This document shows, piece after piece, positions 8,213 through 17,119 of a stretch of 64,000 bases of DNA. Below the pieces are notes generated by a model. The model had not been told where the DNA came from, did no database searches, and saw only the letters and a list, made by a program, of their open reading frames with translations. Source of the stretch: Gordonia hankookensis (lineage in GTDB: Bacteria; Actinomycetota; Actinomycetes; Mycobacteriales; Mycobacteriaceae); NCBI RefSeq assembly GCF_014673215.1, contig NZ_JACWMS010000002.1, positions 62,001-126,000 of the forward strand, read 5' to 3'. The position numbers were made by a program, and so were the translations under genes. The first letter of the stretch is position 1; each line of letters opens with the position of its first letter.

Positions 8213-9228
8213 TCGACACCGAACGACTCGCAGACTGGATGGACGGTACCGGCCTCCCTGGCAAGGGTGAACCGATCGAGGCCCGATTCCTTTCCGGTGG
8301 AACGCAGAACGAGATCTACGAGATCACCCGCGGCGCAGAGCGTTGCGTGATCCGCATACCACCCGCGGCAGCGCCCCGGGATCGGGACAAGGGCATCCTG
8401 CGCGAATGGCGCATCATCGAGGCACTCGACGGCACCGACGTCCCGCACACCACCGCGATCGCGGCGTGTGAGGACACCACCGTCCTCGGCAGAGCGTTCT
8501 ATCTCATGGGATTCGTGGACGGTTGGTCACCCATGGAGCACAAACGCTGGACCGAGCCCTTCACGTCAGATCTCGCGCTGCGACCGCAACTCGGGTATCA
8601 GCTCGCCGAGGGCATCGCACTTCTGTCCAAGGTGGATTGGCGCGCCCGCGGTCTCGACGGACTGGGCAGGCCAGAGGGATTCCATGAGCGCCAGGTCAGC
8701 CGCTGGACGGGCTTTTTCGAGCGCATCAAGGGCCGCGATCTCGACGGTATGGATGTCGCCACCCGGTGGCTGGAGGACAACCGCCCGATCGACTTCATTC
8801 CCGGTCTGATGCACGGCGACTACCAGTTCGCAAACGTCATGTTCCGCGACGGCACGCCCGCACGCCTCGCCGCCATCGTCGACTGGGAGATGGGGACCGT
8901 CGGCGATCCCAAGCTCGACCTCGCATGGATGGTGCAGGGCTGGCCGGAGGACACCTCCTCCGAGAAGGCTTCCGAATCCAGCTATGTCGACCTCCGCGGG
9001 ATGCCCTCCCGAGATCAGATGGTCCAGCACTATGCCGAGGTCTCCGGTCGCCAGGTCGACGATCTCGACTATTACCTCGTGCTCGCCAAGTGGAAGCTGG
9101 CGATCGTTCTCGAACAAGGTTTCCAACGTGCCGGCGACGATCACAAGCTCCAGGCCTTCGGCGCGATCGTGCCCGAGCTGATGCGGTCGGCAGCCGACCT
9201 CGCGGAATCCACGGACTACCGGTCATGA
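8209..9228 (+). CDS. APH-fold phosphotransferase (acyl-CoA hydroxyl kinase candidate, LvaA/ACAD10-11 kinase-like)
   Basis: A 339-residue kinase-like protein. The start of the small lobe has LSGGTQNEIYEI; the catalytic loop is H202-G-D204-Y-Q-x-x-N, and the metal-binding motif is D225-W-E-M-G-T-x-G-D-P-x-x-D-L. These are the residues of an active aminoglycoside-phosphotransferase fold. Antibiotic resistance is unlikely because the gene overlaps an ACAD gene by ATGA and is followed by an overlapping crotonase gene. In the levulinic-acid pathway and in ACAD10/11 the same fold phosphorylates the 4-hydroxyl of 4-hydroxyacyl-CoA. I infer the same chemistry here; the natural acyl chain is unknown. 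Confidence 0.85.
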   Translation: MIDTERLADWMDGTGLPGKGEPIEARFLSGGTQNEIYEITRGAERCVIRIPPAAAPRDRDKGILREWRIIEALDGTDVPHTTAIAACEDTTVLGRAFYLMGFVDGWSPMEHKRWTEPFTSDLALRPQLGYQLAEGIALLSKVDWRARGLDGLGRPEGFHERQVSRWTGFFERIKGRDLDGMDVATRWLEDNRPIDFIPGLMHGDYQFANVMFRDGTPARLAAIVDWEMGTVGDPKLDLAWMVQGWPEDTSSEKASESSYVDLRGMPSRDQMVQHYAEVSGRQVDDLDYYLVLAKWKLAIVLEQGFQRAGDDHKLQAFGAIVPELMRSAADLAESTDYRS

Positions 9229-10007
9229 CGACGGCGACCGAGGAACTCCTGCAGGAGCGACACGGCGAGGTCATCGTGTTGACTCTCAACCGCCCCGACG
9301 CACGGAACGCCCTCACCGGCAGCCTGATCCGCTCCATCGGAGAAGCCCTGCTCGCGGCCGAGAGCGATACCGACACCCGGGCGATCGTGCTGACCGCGAG
9401 TGGCGACCGCGCGTTCTGCGCCGGCATGGACCTGCGCGCTTTTGCCGAGGGCGGTGACGTCGGCAGCGGGTCGGATCCGGCCACCGAGGCCTACTACCGA
9501 CTCACCCGGGGAGAGACACCGATCCCGGTCATCGCTGCGGTGAACGGTGCCGCCACCGGCGGCGGTCTCGAACTACTTCTCGGCTGCGACCTCATCATCG
9601 CCTGCCGTGAGGCACGATTCGGACTGCCTGAGGCCAAACGCGGCCTGTTTCCTGGTGGGGGCGGCACGAATATCGGCACCCGAATCCCGCTCGGCGCCGC
9701 GCTGGAGATGACCATGACCGGGGAGTTCGTCAGTGCACAGCGAGGTTACGACCTCGGGCTGGTGAACGCGGTGGTCGATGCCACCGAACTCGTCGCCACC
9801 GCCCTCGACTACGCGCGGCGCGTGGGTGCGTGTGCGCCGTTGAGTCTGGCCGCGTGTAAAGAGTTGGTCCGGCTGGCGGTGACCGACCCGACGAAGGTCG
9901 CCGAAAGACTGCCGCATTGGCAGTCCGTGGTCTTCACCAGCCAGGACGCCATCGAAGGGGCGACCGCATTCATGCAGAAGCGGGACCCACTGTGGAAAGG
10001 CCGTTGA
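9225..10007 (+). CDS. Enoyl-CoA hydratase (crotonase family, both catalytic glutamates present)
   Basis: A 260-residue crotonase. The oxyanion-hole segments are FCAGMDL and NGAATGGGLEL. Both catalytic glutamates of true hydratases are visible, in GGGLELLLGCD and in FGLPEAKRGLFPGGGG. It should add water to a 2-enoyl-CoA, which is what the two preceding enzymes would deliver. It starts at ATG 9225, overlapping the kinase stop by ATGA; a longer open frame upstream is only the kinase gene read in another frame. The GTG of the next gene follows one base after its stop. Confidence 0.9.
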   Translation: MTTATEELLQERHGEVIVLTLNRPDARNALTGSLIRSIGEALLAAESDTDTRAIVLTASGDRAFCAGMDLRAFAEGGDVGSGSDPATEAYYRLTRGETPIPVIAAVNGAATGGGLELLLGCDLIIACREARFGLPEAKRGLFPGGGGTNIGTRIPLGAALEMTMTGEFVSAQRGYDLGLVNAVVDATELVATALDYARRVGACAPLSLAACKELVRLAVTDPTKVAERLPHWQSVVFTSQDAIEGATAFMQKRDPLWKGR

Positions 10008-10008
10008 G

Positions 10009-10986
10009 GTGACGATTCGTGCGGCACTCTGCACGAGCCACGGACCGCCGGAAAACATTACGGTCCAAGAGATTCCATCTCCCACACTGGGTGACGGTCG
10101 AGTACGGATCCAGGTCGAGTTCGCCGCCGTGAACTTTCCCGACGTGCTCGTCGTCGCCAACGACTATCAGGTGAAGGTCCCGACCCCGTTCGTACCGGGC
10201 AGTGAGTTCGCCGGAATCGTCTCCGAAGTCGGCGGCCACGATGTCGGATTCGCGATCGGTGACCGGGTGATGGGGACAGGTCTGTTCGGTGCGTTCGCTG
10301 CTGAGGTGGTGACCGAGACCCGTTCGCTCAGCCATGTCCCGGATGGCATCGACACGCGTCTGGCGGCCGCGTCCGGCGTCGCATACCGCACCGCATACCA
10401 CTCGCTACGCTCGGTCGCCCGGGTCGAGGCGGGCGATTCGATCGTCGTGCTCGGCGCCGGTGGCGGTGTCGGCCTCGCGGCCGTCGGCCTGGGAACAGCT
10501 CTTGGAGCCGACGTGATCGCAGTCGCGTCATCGCAGGAAAAGCTCGACGTGGCAAAGCGATACGGAGCAACAGGGCTGATCAATCACCGAGACGCCGACC
10601 TGCGCGCATCCCTGAAGGAGCTACTCCCCCAGGGCGCGGCAGCGGTGATCGATCCGGTCGGCGGGTCGCTGTCGGAGCCCGCGCTGCGTTCCCTGCGCCG
10701 AGGAGGCCGATTCGTGACGATCGGCTTCGCTTCGGGGGAGATACCGCGAATCCCGCTCAATCTGGTCCTGGTCAAGGGAATTCACATCCTCGGGTTCCAG
10801 TTCGGCGATGTCGCTCCCGACGAGTTCACCCGCAACGAGGAGGAACTCCGAACGCTCCTCTCCTCGGGTCAGGTCGTGCCCCACGTGGGGGCGGAGTTCC
10901 CCCTCGCCGAGGCCGCGCAAGCCCTGCGCACCGTCGCGGACGGCCGTGCGGTCGGGAAGGTCCTCATCCGCGTCCGCGGAGACTGA
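10009..10986 (+). CDS. Zinc-free quinone oxidoreductase-type MDR dehydrogenase
   Basis: A 325-residue medium-chain dehydrogenase/reductase of the NADPH:quinone oxidoreductase branch. The N-terminal GroES-like domain includes VNFPDVLV and FVPGSEFAGIV; the nucleotide-binding domain has VLGAGGGVGLAAV. No catalytic or structural zinc cysteine cluster is seen, so it is not a classical zinc alcohol dehydrogenase. Likely activity is NADPH-dependent reduction of an enone or enoyl-thioester. The start is a GTG one base after the crotonase stop. It is the last gene of the 6911 operon and is followed by a strong hairpin. Confidence 0.85.
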   Translation: MTIRAALCTSHGPPENITVQEIPSPTLGDGRVRIQVEFAAVNFPDVLVVANDYQVKVPTPFVPGSEFAGIVSEVGGHDVGFAIGDRVMGTGLFGAFAAEVVTETRSLSHVPDGIDTRLAAASGVAYRTAYHSLRSVARVEAGDSIVVLGAGGGVGLAAVGLGTALGADVIAVASSQEKLDVAKRYGATGLINHRDADLRASLKELLPQGAAAVIDPVGGSLSEPALRSLRRGGRFVTIGFASGEIPRIPLNLVLVKGIHILGFQFGDVAPDEFTRNEEELRTLLSSGQVVPHVGAEFPLAEAAQALRTVADGRAVGKVLIRVRGD

Positions 10987-11056
10987 CCGCGATCACCGGT
11001 CCACAGTTGACGACGGCCCGAACTCGTCGTGGTGCCGGGGAGATCGCCGACACCGT

Positions 11057-11094
11057 ACGTCGCCGCACCGATTCTCGGAGCGGTGCGGCGACGT
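11057..11094. terminator. Bidirectional terminator, 14-bp perfect stem
   Basis: Arms 11057-11070 and 11081-11094 are perfectly complementary (ACGTCGCCGCACCG and its reverse complement) around a 10-base loop. It sits between two convergent genes and should end transcription from both sides. Confidence 0.75.
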
Positions 11095-11123
11095 CCCCCG
11101 ACCGTGTGACCGACGTCAGGGTG

Positions 11124-11627
11124 TCAGCTCGCCGGCACCAGGTGCGGCGGCGTCATGGCATGGTCTGCCGCGGTCCTGAACGACTCGATCGCGGTGAGCG
11201 AGTCCGGATCGACGTGAGCCGCCGCGAACGCCTGTCGTTTGAATGCCTGCGCCGCACAACTGAGCCGGTGTGACGTCGTCAGACAACGCTCGTCCAGTTC
11301 CAGCGGCAACCCCTCACCCCACAGCCGGATGTCGGCGAGTCCCCGATCGATCACCGATGTGGCCCCTGCCCGAATCCGCTCGTCCGCCGCGAAGACCTTT
11401 GCCGATATCGCCAGGGCCTGTGGCCACGGGCCCGCGCCGGGCTGATCGAAAGCCTTTCGGTTCACCAAGGAGTCGTGGAGATCGAAGAGTGGTGCGCCGA
11501 GGATCGCCAGCGGTCGGGTGTCCCCTTCCTCGATCACATGGACAGAGACATCCCAACCTGCCATCGACTGATCGAAGAGCCAGCCACCCGCGTGTTCGAT
11601 CGCCTCCAACGGGTCGGTGGCGATCAC
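11124..11627 (-). CDS. Conserved-looking protein of unknown function, translationally coupled to a TetR gene
   Basis: A 167-residue protein I do not recognise. The start is GTG 11627, which overlaps the TGA of the upstream TetR gene as GTGA; that coupling is the main reason to believe the frame and this start. There is no signal peptide or membrane segment. The protein has mixed acidic/helical composition, with AIEHAGGWLFDQSMAGWDV near the N-terminus and a lone cysteine pair in the C-terminal half. Because it is coupled to the regulator, it may assist or modulate TetR function or act on the same substrate. It ends before the shared terminator hairpin. Confidence 0.65.
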   Translation of the reverse strand: MIATDPLEAIEHAGGWLFDQSMAGWDVSVHVIEEGDTRPLAILGAPLFDLHDSLVNRKAFDQPGAGPWPQALAISAKVFAADERIRAGATSVIDRGLADIRLWGEGLPLELDERCLTTSHRLSCAAQAFKRQAFAAAHVDPDSLTAIESFRTAADHAMTPPHLVPAS

Positions 11628-12256
11628 CGCGAGCCGGTAGCGCAAGGGACGACGCCGCGCGACAGTTCGCGCTCGAGAGATCTCGTGTACTCCCGGAATA
11701 CGGGCACCAGTGGAATTGACGGATCGAGCAACCATGATGTTTCCATTCCATTGATAAAGGCGATGACTTCCACGGCCTTTGCGGCCACATCCAGGTCCGA
11801 ACGGAAGCGCCCCTCACGCTGACCGCGCCGAATTCCTTCGGCCACGGTCTCGACCGCCGCGTGATAGCGGAACAACAGCCGGTCGTGGAGCGGTGTGTCC
11901 GGTTCGAGGTTCTCCGCCTGTAACACGGTGAACATCCGAACCTGCTCCGGTGACCGTTCGAATCGGAGTGCGACGTTCTCGAGTTGCTCGAGAATGTCGC
12001 CCGTGCGATCCGCGTGCTCGTCGTCATCGGCGTCGCGAAGCTCCAACACCGCATGGAGCAGCTGCGCCTTCGACTCGAAATGATGCAGGAGACCTGCAGG
12101 CGTGACGCCCGCCTCCGCCGCGATCTGGGCCAGCGTCGTATTGCGCCATCCGTTTCGGCCCAGCAACTGCTGTGCCACTTCCAGGATGCGCCGCTTGCGC
12201 TCCTCACCTTTGGCAAGGAGTGCGTCATACGGACGTGTACCAGACGCCTGACTCAC
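11624..12256 (-). CDS. TetR-family transcriptional regulator
   Basis: A TetR protein of about 210 residues. The helix-turn-helix reads TLAQIAAEAGVTPAGLLHHFESKAQLLHAVL, a clear family match with the H-H-F-x-S-K-x-x-L segment. I place the start at GTG 12256, preceded by AGGA 9 bases upstream. The frame stays open to an ATG at 12367, but that extension would run through the promoter-like sequence around 12305-12330 and has no ribosome site. Its stop overlaps the start of the unknown 167-residue protein. It is divergent from the F420-type oxidoreductase gene at 12550, so control of that gene and of itself is likely. Confidence 0.82.
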   Translation of the reverse strand: MSQASGTRPYDALLAKGEERKRRILEVAQQLLGRNGWRNTTLAQIAAEAGVTPAGLLHHFESKAQLLHAVLELRDADDDEHADRTGDILEQLENVALRFERSPEQVRMFTVLQAENLEPDTPLHDRLLFRYHAAVETVAEGIRRGQREGRFRSDLDVAAKAVEVIAFINGMETSWLLDPSIPLVPVFREYTRSLERELSRGVVPCATGSR

Positions 12257-12429
12257 AATTTTCGTTCCTGACTGACCAGCGAACAAGTTCGGGGGGCTGC
12301 CCGAATCCAACCTAGTGAACACATAGTAGGTAGGTTCCGGGCATGTGACAAGCGTCTCATCTGACATCGATCACTGTCACGGTCACACCGCGCGACCGAG
12401 CGGGATAAGAGGCGTCCGATCGCAATTAC

Positions 12430-12466
12430 GAGAATCACCCTCTCTTGTCACGATAGTATCGTTCTC
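12430..12466. promoter_or_regulatory. Degenerate paired operator and ACGAT-N3-ATCGT palindrome
   Basis: GAGAAT-CAC-CCTCTC (12430-12444) and GATAGT-ATC-GTTCTC (12452-12466), centres 22 bp apart, are weak copies of the recurrent palindrome. The second overlaps a perfect 13-bp palindrome ACGAT-AGT-ATCGT (12450-12462), which recurs almost exactly at 55903-55915. Both lie upstream of the gene at 12550. Confidence 0.4.
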
Positions 12467-12549
12467 AACAGGACGGCGCGAGAGGATCGCCGAAATCCTG
12501 CGACCGCGGCCGGTAACGCTGCACGTCACAGCTCTATCACGAGGAGATC

Positions 12550-13464
12550 ATGCGTTTCATCTATCACTACCCCGAGACCAGCGGGCCCGACGGCGATCTC
12601 TTCGCTGCCGGCGGGATCAAGGAAGTGGCCGTCCACGCGGAACGAGCGGGATTCGAAGCATTCTCACTCAGTGAACATCCGGCTCCGGGCGCCCGGTGGT
12701 TGGCCACCGGTGGCCATCAGACCCTCGATCCGTTCGTCACGCTGGGATATGTGGCCGCCGCAACCGAACGACTGAGACTGCTGACCTACCTGGCGGTGGC
12801 GCCGTATAGGAACCCGCTCTTGCTCGCGAAATCGGCGGCCACCCTCGACACGCTTTCCGCCGGCCGGCTGATCCTCGGTCTCGGAGCCGGTTACCAGAAG
12901 AGCGAGTTCCATGCTCTCGGCGTCGACATCGCGGAGCGCAACGCATTGCTCGACGAGGCCCTCGACGTCCTCCCACTGCATTGGAGTGGCGAGGCGTTCA
13001 CGTTCCAGGGCAGGCATTTCAGCGCACGCGACGTGATGTGCCGCCCCCGACCCGTGCAGTCGCCTATCCCGATCTGGATCGGCGGGAACTCGCGGCTCAG
13101 TCGTCGCCGGGTCGCGCGGGCAGGTCAGGGATGGATGCCGATGACCGGTGGCGCACAGTTGAGTTCGACTGCCCGAACCCCGATGCTCGATCCGGGTTCG
13201 CAACTCGGCGACATCATCGCCGAACTGCGTGGTGCCGCCGACTCGGCGGGCCGGACGGAGCCGATCGACGTCCTGTACTCCTATCAGGCAGAGGGGATCT
13301 CCGACCCCGCCGCCGACGCCGAGCGACACCGGGACGCATTCGCCCAACTCGAGAAGGTCGGTGTCACCTGGATCCTGGTATCGAGCCGGACCACCGACAT
13401 CTCCGCGACCGCCGACTTCCTGGATGCCTTCGGCGCCACGTACCTGGCGCCCGGGCAGCGCTGA
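12550..13464 (+). CDS. LLM-class (luciferase-like) F420-dependent oxidoreductase
   Basis: A 304-residue single-domain TIM-barrel protein of the luciferase-like family. Visible hallmarks are FSLSEHPAP near the N-terminus, the TLDTLSAGRLILGLGAGY segment, and IPIWIGGNSR, all typical of actinobacterial F420-binding members. The reaction is hydride transfer between F420 and an alcohol/ketone or enone; substrate unknown. A GAGGAG ribosome site precedes ATG 12550. The upstream 290 bases contain the weak paired operator. The next gene, an SDR, starts 4 bases after its stop. Confidence 0.87.
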   Translation: MRFIYHYPETSGPDGDLFAAGGIKEVAVHAERAGFEAFSLSEHPAPGARWLATGGHQTLDPFVTLGYVAAATERLRLLTYLAVAPYRNPLLLAKSAATLDTLSAGRLILGLGAGYQKSEFHALGVDIAERNALLDEALDVLPLHWSGEAFTFQGRHFSARDVMCRPRPVQSPIPIWIGGNSRLSRRRVARAGQGWMPMTGGAQLSSTARTPMLDPGSQLGDIIAELRGAADSAGRTEPIDVLYSYQAEGISDPAADAERHRDAFAQLEKVGVTWILVSSRTTDISATADFLDAFGATYLAPGQR

Positions 13465-13468
13465 TCTC

Positions 13469-14353
13469 GTGAGCTGGTTCGACGATCGGAGCGGGCTCGA
13501 CGACACGGTGTCGGTGATCACCGGCGGCGCAGGCGGACTCGGCGAGAGCATTGCACTGGATCTCGCCGCCAACGGCGTTCGCCCGGCGGTGATCGACATC
13601 GATGCCACAGCGGTGGATGCGTTGCGCCGAGTTCTCACCGAACGGGGCCACGACGCGATCGTGCACTGCGGGGACGCACGGGACCCGCAGGCACTGGAGA
13701 AACTGTTCGGTACAGCGGCCGAACGTTGGGGACGAGTGGACATCCTGGTGAACATCGTGGGTGGCACCTTCCGTGCCGACTTCGTCGACAGCACCCCCAA
13801 GGGGTGGGATGCACTCCTGCGCACCAATTTCCACCATGTCCTGCATGCGTGCGCACTGGCGGTGCCGCGTATGCAGGCGGCGGGGCGAGGCGGCAGCATC
13901 ATCAACATCACCACCATCGAGGCACATCGTGCCGCACCAGGGTTCGCCGTCTATGCGGCGGCGAAGGCTGCCGTCGAGCAATTCTCCCGGACGCTGGCGG
14001 TCGAGGTCGCGCCCGATCGGATCCGGGTCAACAACGTCGCACCCGACTTCGTGCCGACCCCCAATCTCGCGAGGTTCGGCCACGGAGAGACCCCGCCGAT
14101 GGCCACCGCGGCAGGCGCTCGCATCGCGATCCCGATGGGGCGCGTCGGCGAGGTATCGGACGTCTCGAACGCCGTGGTGTTTCTCGCCTCGGGTCTGTCG
14201 AGCTATATCACCGGCACCACTCTGCACCCGGACGGCGGGACACTCGCCTCTTCTGGCTGGCTCAACTGGCCCGAGAGCGGCTGGGCCAACTATGCGCCCA
14301 CATCCGTTCTCGCCCAGCTGAACACCGAAGTCATGGATGGTTCCGAAGCATGA
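13469..14353 (+). CDS. Short-chain dehydrogenase/reductase (SDR)
   Basis: A 294-residue classical SDR. It carries [12 protein letters not shown] (cofactor glycines), D at the end of beta-2 (IDIDA, pointing to NAD rather than NADP), VNIVGG in place of the usual NNAG, the serine region INITTIE (a threonine where serine is usual), and Y-A-A-A-K. It is therefore a plausible but slightly atypical catalyst. The start is GTG 13469, four bases after the F420-type enzyme; the longer frame upstream is that gene read in another phase. It converges with the ligase gene at 14380. Confidence 0.8.
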   Translation: MSWFDDRSGLDDTVSVITGGAGGLGESIALDLAANGVRPAVIDIDATAVDALRRVLTERGHDAIVHCGDARDPQALEKLFGTAAERWGRVDILVNIVGGTFRADFVDSTPKGWDALLRTNFHHVLHACALAVPRMQAAGRGGSIINITTIEAHRAAPGFAVYAAAKAAVEQFSRTLAVEVAPDRIRVNNVAPDFVPTPNLARFGHGETPPMATAAGARIAIPMGRVGEVSDVSNAVVFLASGLSSYITGTTLHPDGGTLASSGWLNWPESGWANYAPTSVLAQLNTEVMDGSEA

Positions 14354-14379
14354 GCGCAGTCTGAGGAGCGCCGGTCCGA

Positions 14380-15951
14380 TCAGCCGATCGGCCACCCCTG
14401 ATCTGCCCGGGCAACCAGTTCACGAACTCGATGCTTCTGCACCTTGCCCGACGCAGTGCGTGGAAAGTCCTCGACCTCGTGAATCTCCTCCGGCCACTTC
14501 TGGCGTGCCACGCCGGATTGTCTGAAGTGCCCTCGTAGGTCTTCCATGGTGGGCATCGGATGACCACTGCGCAGTCGCACCACCGCCGCAACACGCTCGC
14601 CGAGACGCGGGTCGGGGGCAGACACCACCACCGCGTCCGCGACCGCGGGTAGGGTCAGCAGAACCTCTTCCACCGCGGCGGCACTCACATTCTCTCCACC
14701 GCGAATGATCATGTCGGACTTGCGATCGATGATGGACAGGTAGCCATCGGCGTCGATCACGCCGATATCTCCGGTGTGGTACCAACCTTCGTCGTCGAAA
14801 GCACCGGCGGTCAGGGCTTCGTCGGTATAGCCCAGGCACAGGTCAGGACCGCGACTGAGCACCTCGCCGTCATCGCCCAAGCGGATCTCGACCCCTGTTC
14901 GAGGGGTTCCGTCCGTACACAGTCGCTTGTCCTCCGGCGCGGAACCGCTCGTGCCGGTCACAGATGGATGTTCGGTGCTGCCGTACGCCCGCGTCACGGT
15001 GATCCCCAGGCCGGTCAGACGCCGCGTCACCGCAGCGGGAATCGTGGAACCCCCGAGTCCGATGTGACTGACATACCTCAGGTGATCATTTCGGAAGTCC
15101 GGGTGATCGAGCAGACTGGTGACGAAGTACGTCGGTCCGCCGCCGAAGCCGACACCGTCGGAGTCCATCAGGCCGATCACCACTTTCGGATCCCATTCGT
15201 CGCACAGGTCGACCGCGGTGCCTTCGAGGATCGGCACCAGGAACGCTGTCAGCATGCCCATGAAGTGACCAACCGGAAGCGCATTGAGCTGGCGACCGCG
15301 GTCCCGCTGGTAGTTGGCGATCTGCTGACGAGTCTCGAATCCGAGGGTCTGGTGTGTGTGGACCACACCTTTCGGGTCGCTGGTCGTCCCTGAGGTGTAG
15401 GCGATCAGTGCCGCATGGCCGGGGTCCACGTCGAGGACGCCCTCCAACGGTTCGTCGGAGAGCAGCCCATCGAAACTGCTGCCGACGACACCGACGATGG
15501 GTACGTCGGCACTCACTGCCGGATCGTAGGTCATACGTCCGTGCCGCTCCGCGGTGACAAAGACCCTCGGCCGCGCATCTGCGAGGATGAATGCCACCTC
15601 CTTCGGTCCGTAGAAATGCACGATGGGGACCACGACGGCACCGAGAATCGATGAGGCCCAGAAGGTTGCGGCCGCTTCCATCCAGTTCGGCAACTGACAG
15701 GCGATCACGTCTCCGGGCCCGACACCGCGCGCCCTGAGACCCGCCGCCAAGCGACGGGCCACCATCTCCACATCGGCGAGCGTTCCTGCGTATGGCCGCA
15801 CTTTGGAGTGGACGTGAAACCCGAGGTCTGCGTGCTCGTGCAATCCGCGGCTGAGTATCGTCCCCAGCGACTCATCGCTCCACCACCCCATCGCCAGGTA
15901 GTGGCTCCTCAGATCGTCGGGAATCGATCGCATCGGGACCGTGATGCTCAC
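14380..15951 (-). CDS. AMP-dependent acyl-CoA synthetase/ligase
   Basis: An ANL-family ligase of about 523 residues. Motifs in order are AYTSGTTSDPKGVVHTH, the A5 region RAYGSTEHPS, GWYHTGDIG, the hinge IIDRKSDMIIRGGENVS, and the catalytic lysine in PRTASGKVQKHR. GTG 15951 starts 7 bases after the stop of the ACAD gene and gives a normal N-terminus; ATG 15933 is possible. It is the last gene of the seven-gene beta-oxidation operon that begins at 22295, so it presumably activates the substrate of that operon. Confidence 0.87.
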   Translation of the reverse strand: MSITVPMRSIPDDLRSHYLAMGWWSDESLGTILSRGLHEHADLGFHVHSKVRPYAGTLADVEMVARRLAAGLRARGVGPGDVIACQLPNWMEAAATFWASSILGAVVVPIVHFYGPKEVAFILADARPRVFVTAERHGRMTYDPAVSADVPIVGVVGSSFDGLLSDEPLEGVLDVDPGHAALIAYTSGTTSDPKGVVHTHQTLGFETRQQIANYQRDRGRQLNALPVGHFMGMLTAFLVPILEGTAVDLCDEWDPKVVIGLMDSDGVGFGGGPTYFVTSLLDHPDFRNDHLRYVSHIGLGGSTIPAAVTRRLTGLGITVTRAYGSTEHPSVTGTSGSAPEDKRLCTDGTPRTGVEIRLGDDGEVLSRGPDLCLGYTDEALTAGAFDDEGWYHTGDIGVIDADGYLSIIDRKSDMIIRGGENVSAAAVEEVLLTLPAVADAVVVSAPDPRLGERVAAVVRLRSGHPMPTMEDLRGHFRQSGVARQKWPEEIHEVEDFPRTASGKVQKHRVRELVARADQGWPIG

Positions 15952-15958
15952 CGGCCGA

Positions 15959-17107
15959 TCACAATCCCAACGATTTCGCGACGATCGTCCGCATGACCTC
16001 GCTCGTCCCCGCATAGATCCGCGCCACGCGCGCATCCGTGTAGAGGCGGGCGATCGGGTACTCCATCATGTACCCGTAGCCACCGAACAACTGCAGGCAT
16101 CGATCCACCGCACGAGCCTGCATCTCGGTGCAGAACAGCTTCACCCGCGCGGCATCGGCCCCCGACAGTTCACCGTCCACCAGGGCCAGCACTGCCTGGT
16201 CGAGCATCGCCTGCGCCGCCTCCACCTCCGTCGAGACCGATGCCAACTCGAACTTGGTGTTCTGGAAGCCGGCGACCGGTTTGCCGAATGCCTTGCGCTC
16301 CGAGACGTATTCGATGGTCGCCACGAGGGCCGCCCGCGCTTGGGCGACCGACCCGGCCGCCACGGTCATCCGCTCCTGGGACAGATTGTGGCCCAGGTAT
16401 CCGAAGGCCGCGCCTTCCTCGCCCAGGACGTTGGACACCGGAACCCGCACGTCGGTGAACGACAACTCCACGGTGTCCTGGACCTTGCAACCCATCTTGT
16501 CGAGCACCCGGCCGCGCTCGAAACCCTCCATCCCGTCCTCGACGACGAGCAGACTCAGTCCGGCACGGCGGTTCTCCGGATCTGTCGACGTCCGTGCGAC
16601 CACGATGACCAGGTCCGCCAGCAGGCCGCCGGTGATGAAGGTCTTGGCGCCGTTGAGGACGAAATGATCGCCATCGCGTACCGCACTGGTGCTCACGCCC
16701 GCGAGATCCGACCCGGTCCCGGGCTCTGTCATCGCGATGGCCGTGAGCAACTGGCCGCTCGCCAGGCCGGGGAACCACCGGTCACGCTGCTCGGCATTCG
16801 CATAGCGCAGGAAATACGGCAGGATCACGTCGAGTTGGGTGCGCACGGTCGAGAGGGTGACCAGCGCCCGGGAGGCCTCTTCCTGCAGGATCACGTTGTA
16901 GCGGAAGTCCTCCTGTCCTGCCCCGCCGTACGCCTCCGGAATGGCCATGCCCAGCACGCCGAGTTCGCCGAGCCGGCCGAAGACGTCGCGGGGCATCTGA
17001 CCGGCCTTTTCCCACTTCGGGTACTCGCCGACGACCTCTTTCGTCACGAAGTCCCGGACGAGCGCGCGGAACGCCTCGTGATCCTGGTGGTAGATCCCAC
17101 GTCGCAT
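15959..17107 (-). CDS. Acyl-CoA dehydrogenase (long-chain/isovaleryl-type catalytic base)
   Basis: A 382-residue FAD enzyme. AMTEPGTGSDL and KTFITGG are the flavin and substrate contacts. The helix-G segment NLSQERMTVAA places the catalytic glutamate where long-chain and isovaleryl-CoA dehydrogenases have it. The C-terminal YAGTSEVMR has alanine where medium-chain enzymes carry their glutamate, in agreement. It catalyses alpha,beta-dehydrogenation of an acyl-CoA. It lies 12 bases downstream of the thiolase gene in the same operon. Confidence 0.92.
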   Translation of the reverse strand: MRRGIYHQDHEAFRALVRDFVTKEVVGEYPKWEKAGQMPRDVFGRLGELGVLGMAIPEAYGGAGQEDFRYNVILQEEASRALVTLSTVRTQLDVILPYFLRYANAEQRDRWFPGLASGQLLTAIAMTEPGTGSDLAGVSTSAVRDGDHFVLNGAKTFITGGLLADLVIVVARTSTDPENRRAGLSLLVVEDGMEGFERGRVLDKMGCKVQDTVELSFTDVRVPVSNVLGEEGAAFGYLGHNLSQERMTVAAGSVAQARAALVATIEYVSERKAFGKPVAGFQNTKFELASVSTEVEAAQAMLDQAVLALVDGELSGADAARVKLFCTEMQARAVDRCLQLFGGYGYMMEYPIARLYTDARVARIYAGTSEVMRTIVAKSLGL

Positions 17108-17119
17108 GTCGGATTCCTC

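Noticed and set aside
8209..9228. Aminoglycoside resistance gene
   Set aside because: The APH fold is real, but the operon with ACAD and crotonase genes and the overlap on both sides point to an acyl-CoA-linked kinase.
12257..12367. N-terminal extension of the TetR protein at 11624
   Set aside because: No ribosome site at ATG 12367; the extension covers promoter-like sequence with a degenerate CCTA...TAGG repeat at 12309-12328, and GTG 12256 has a better site.
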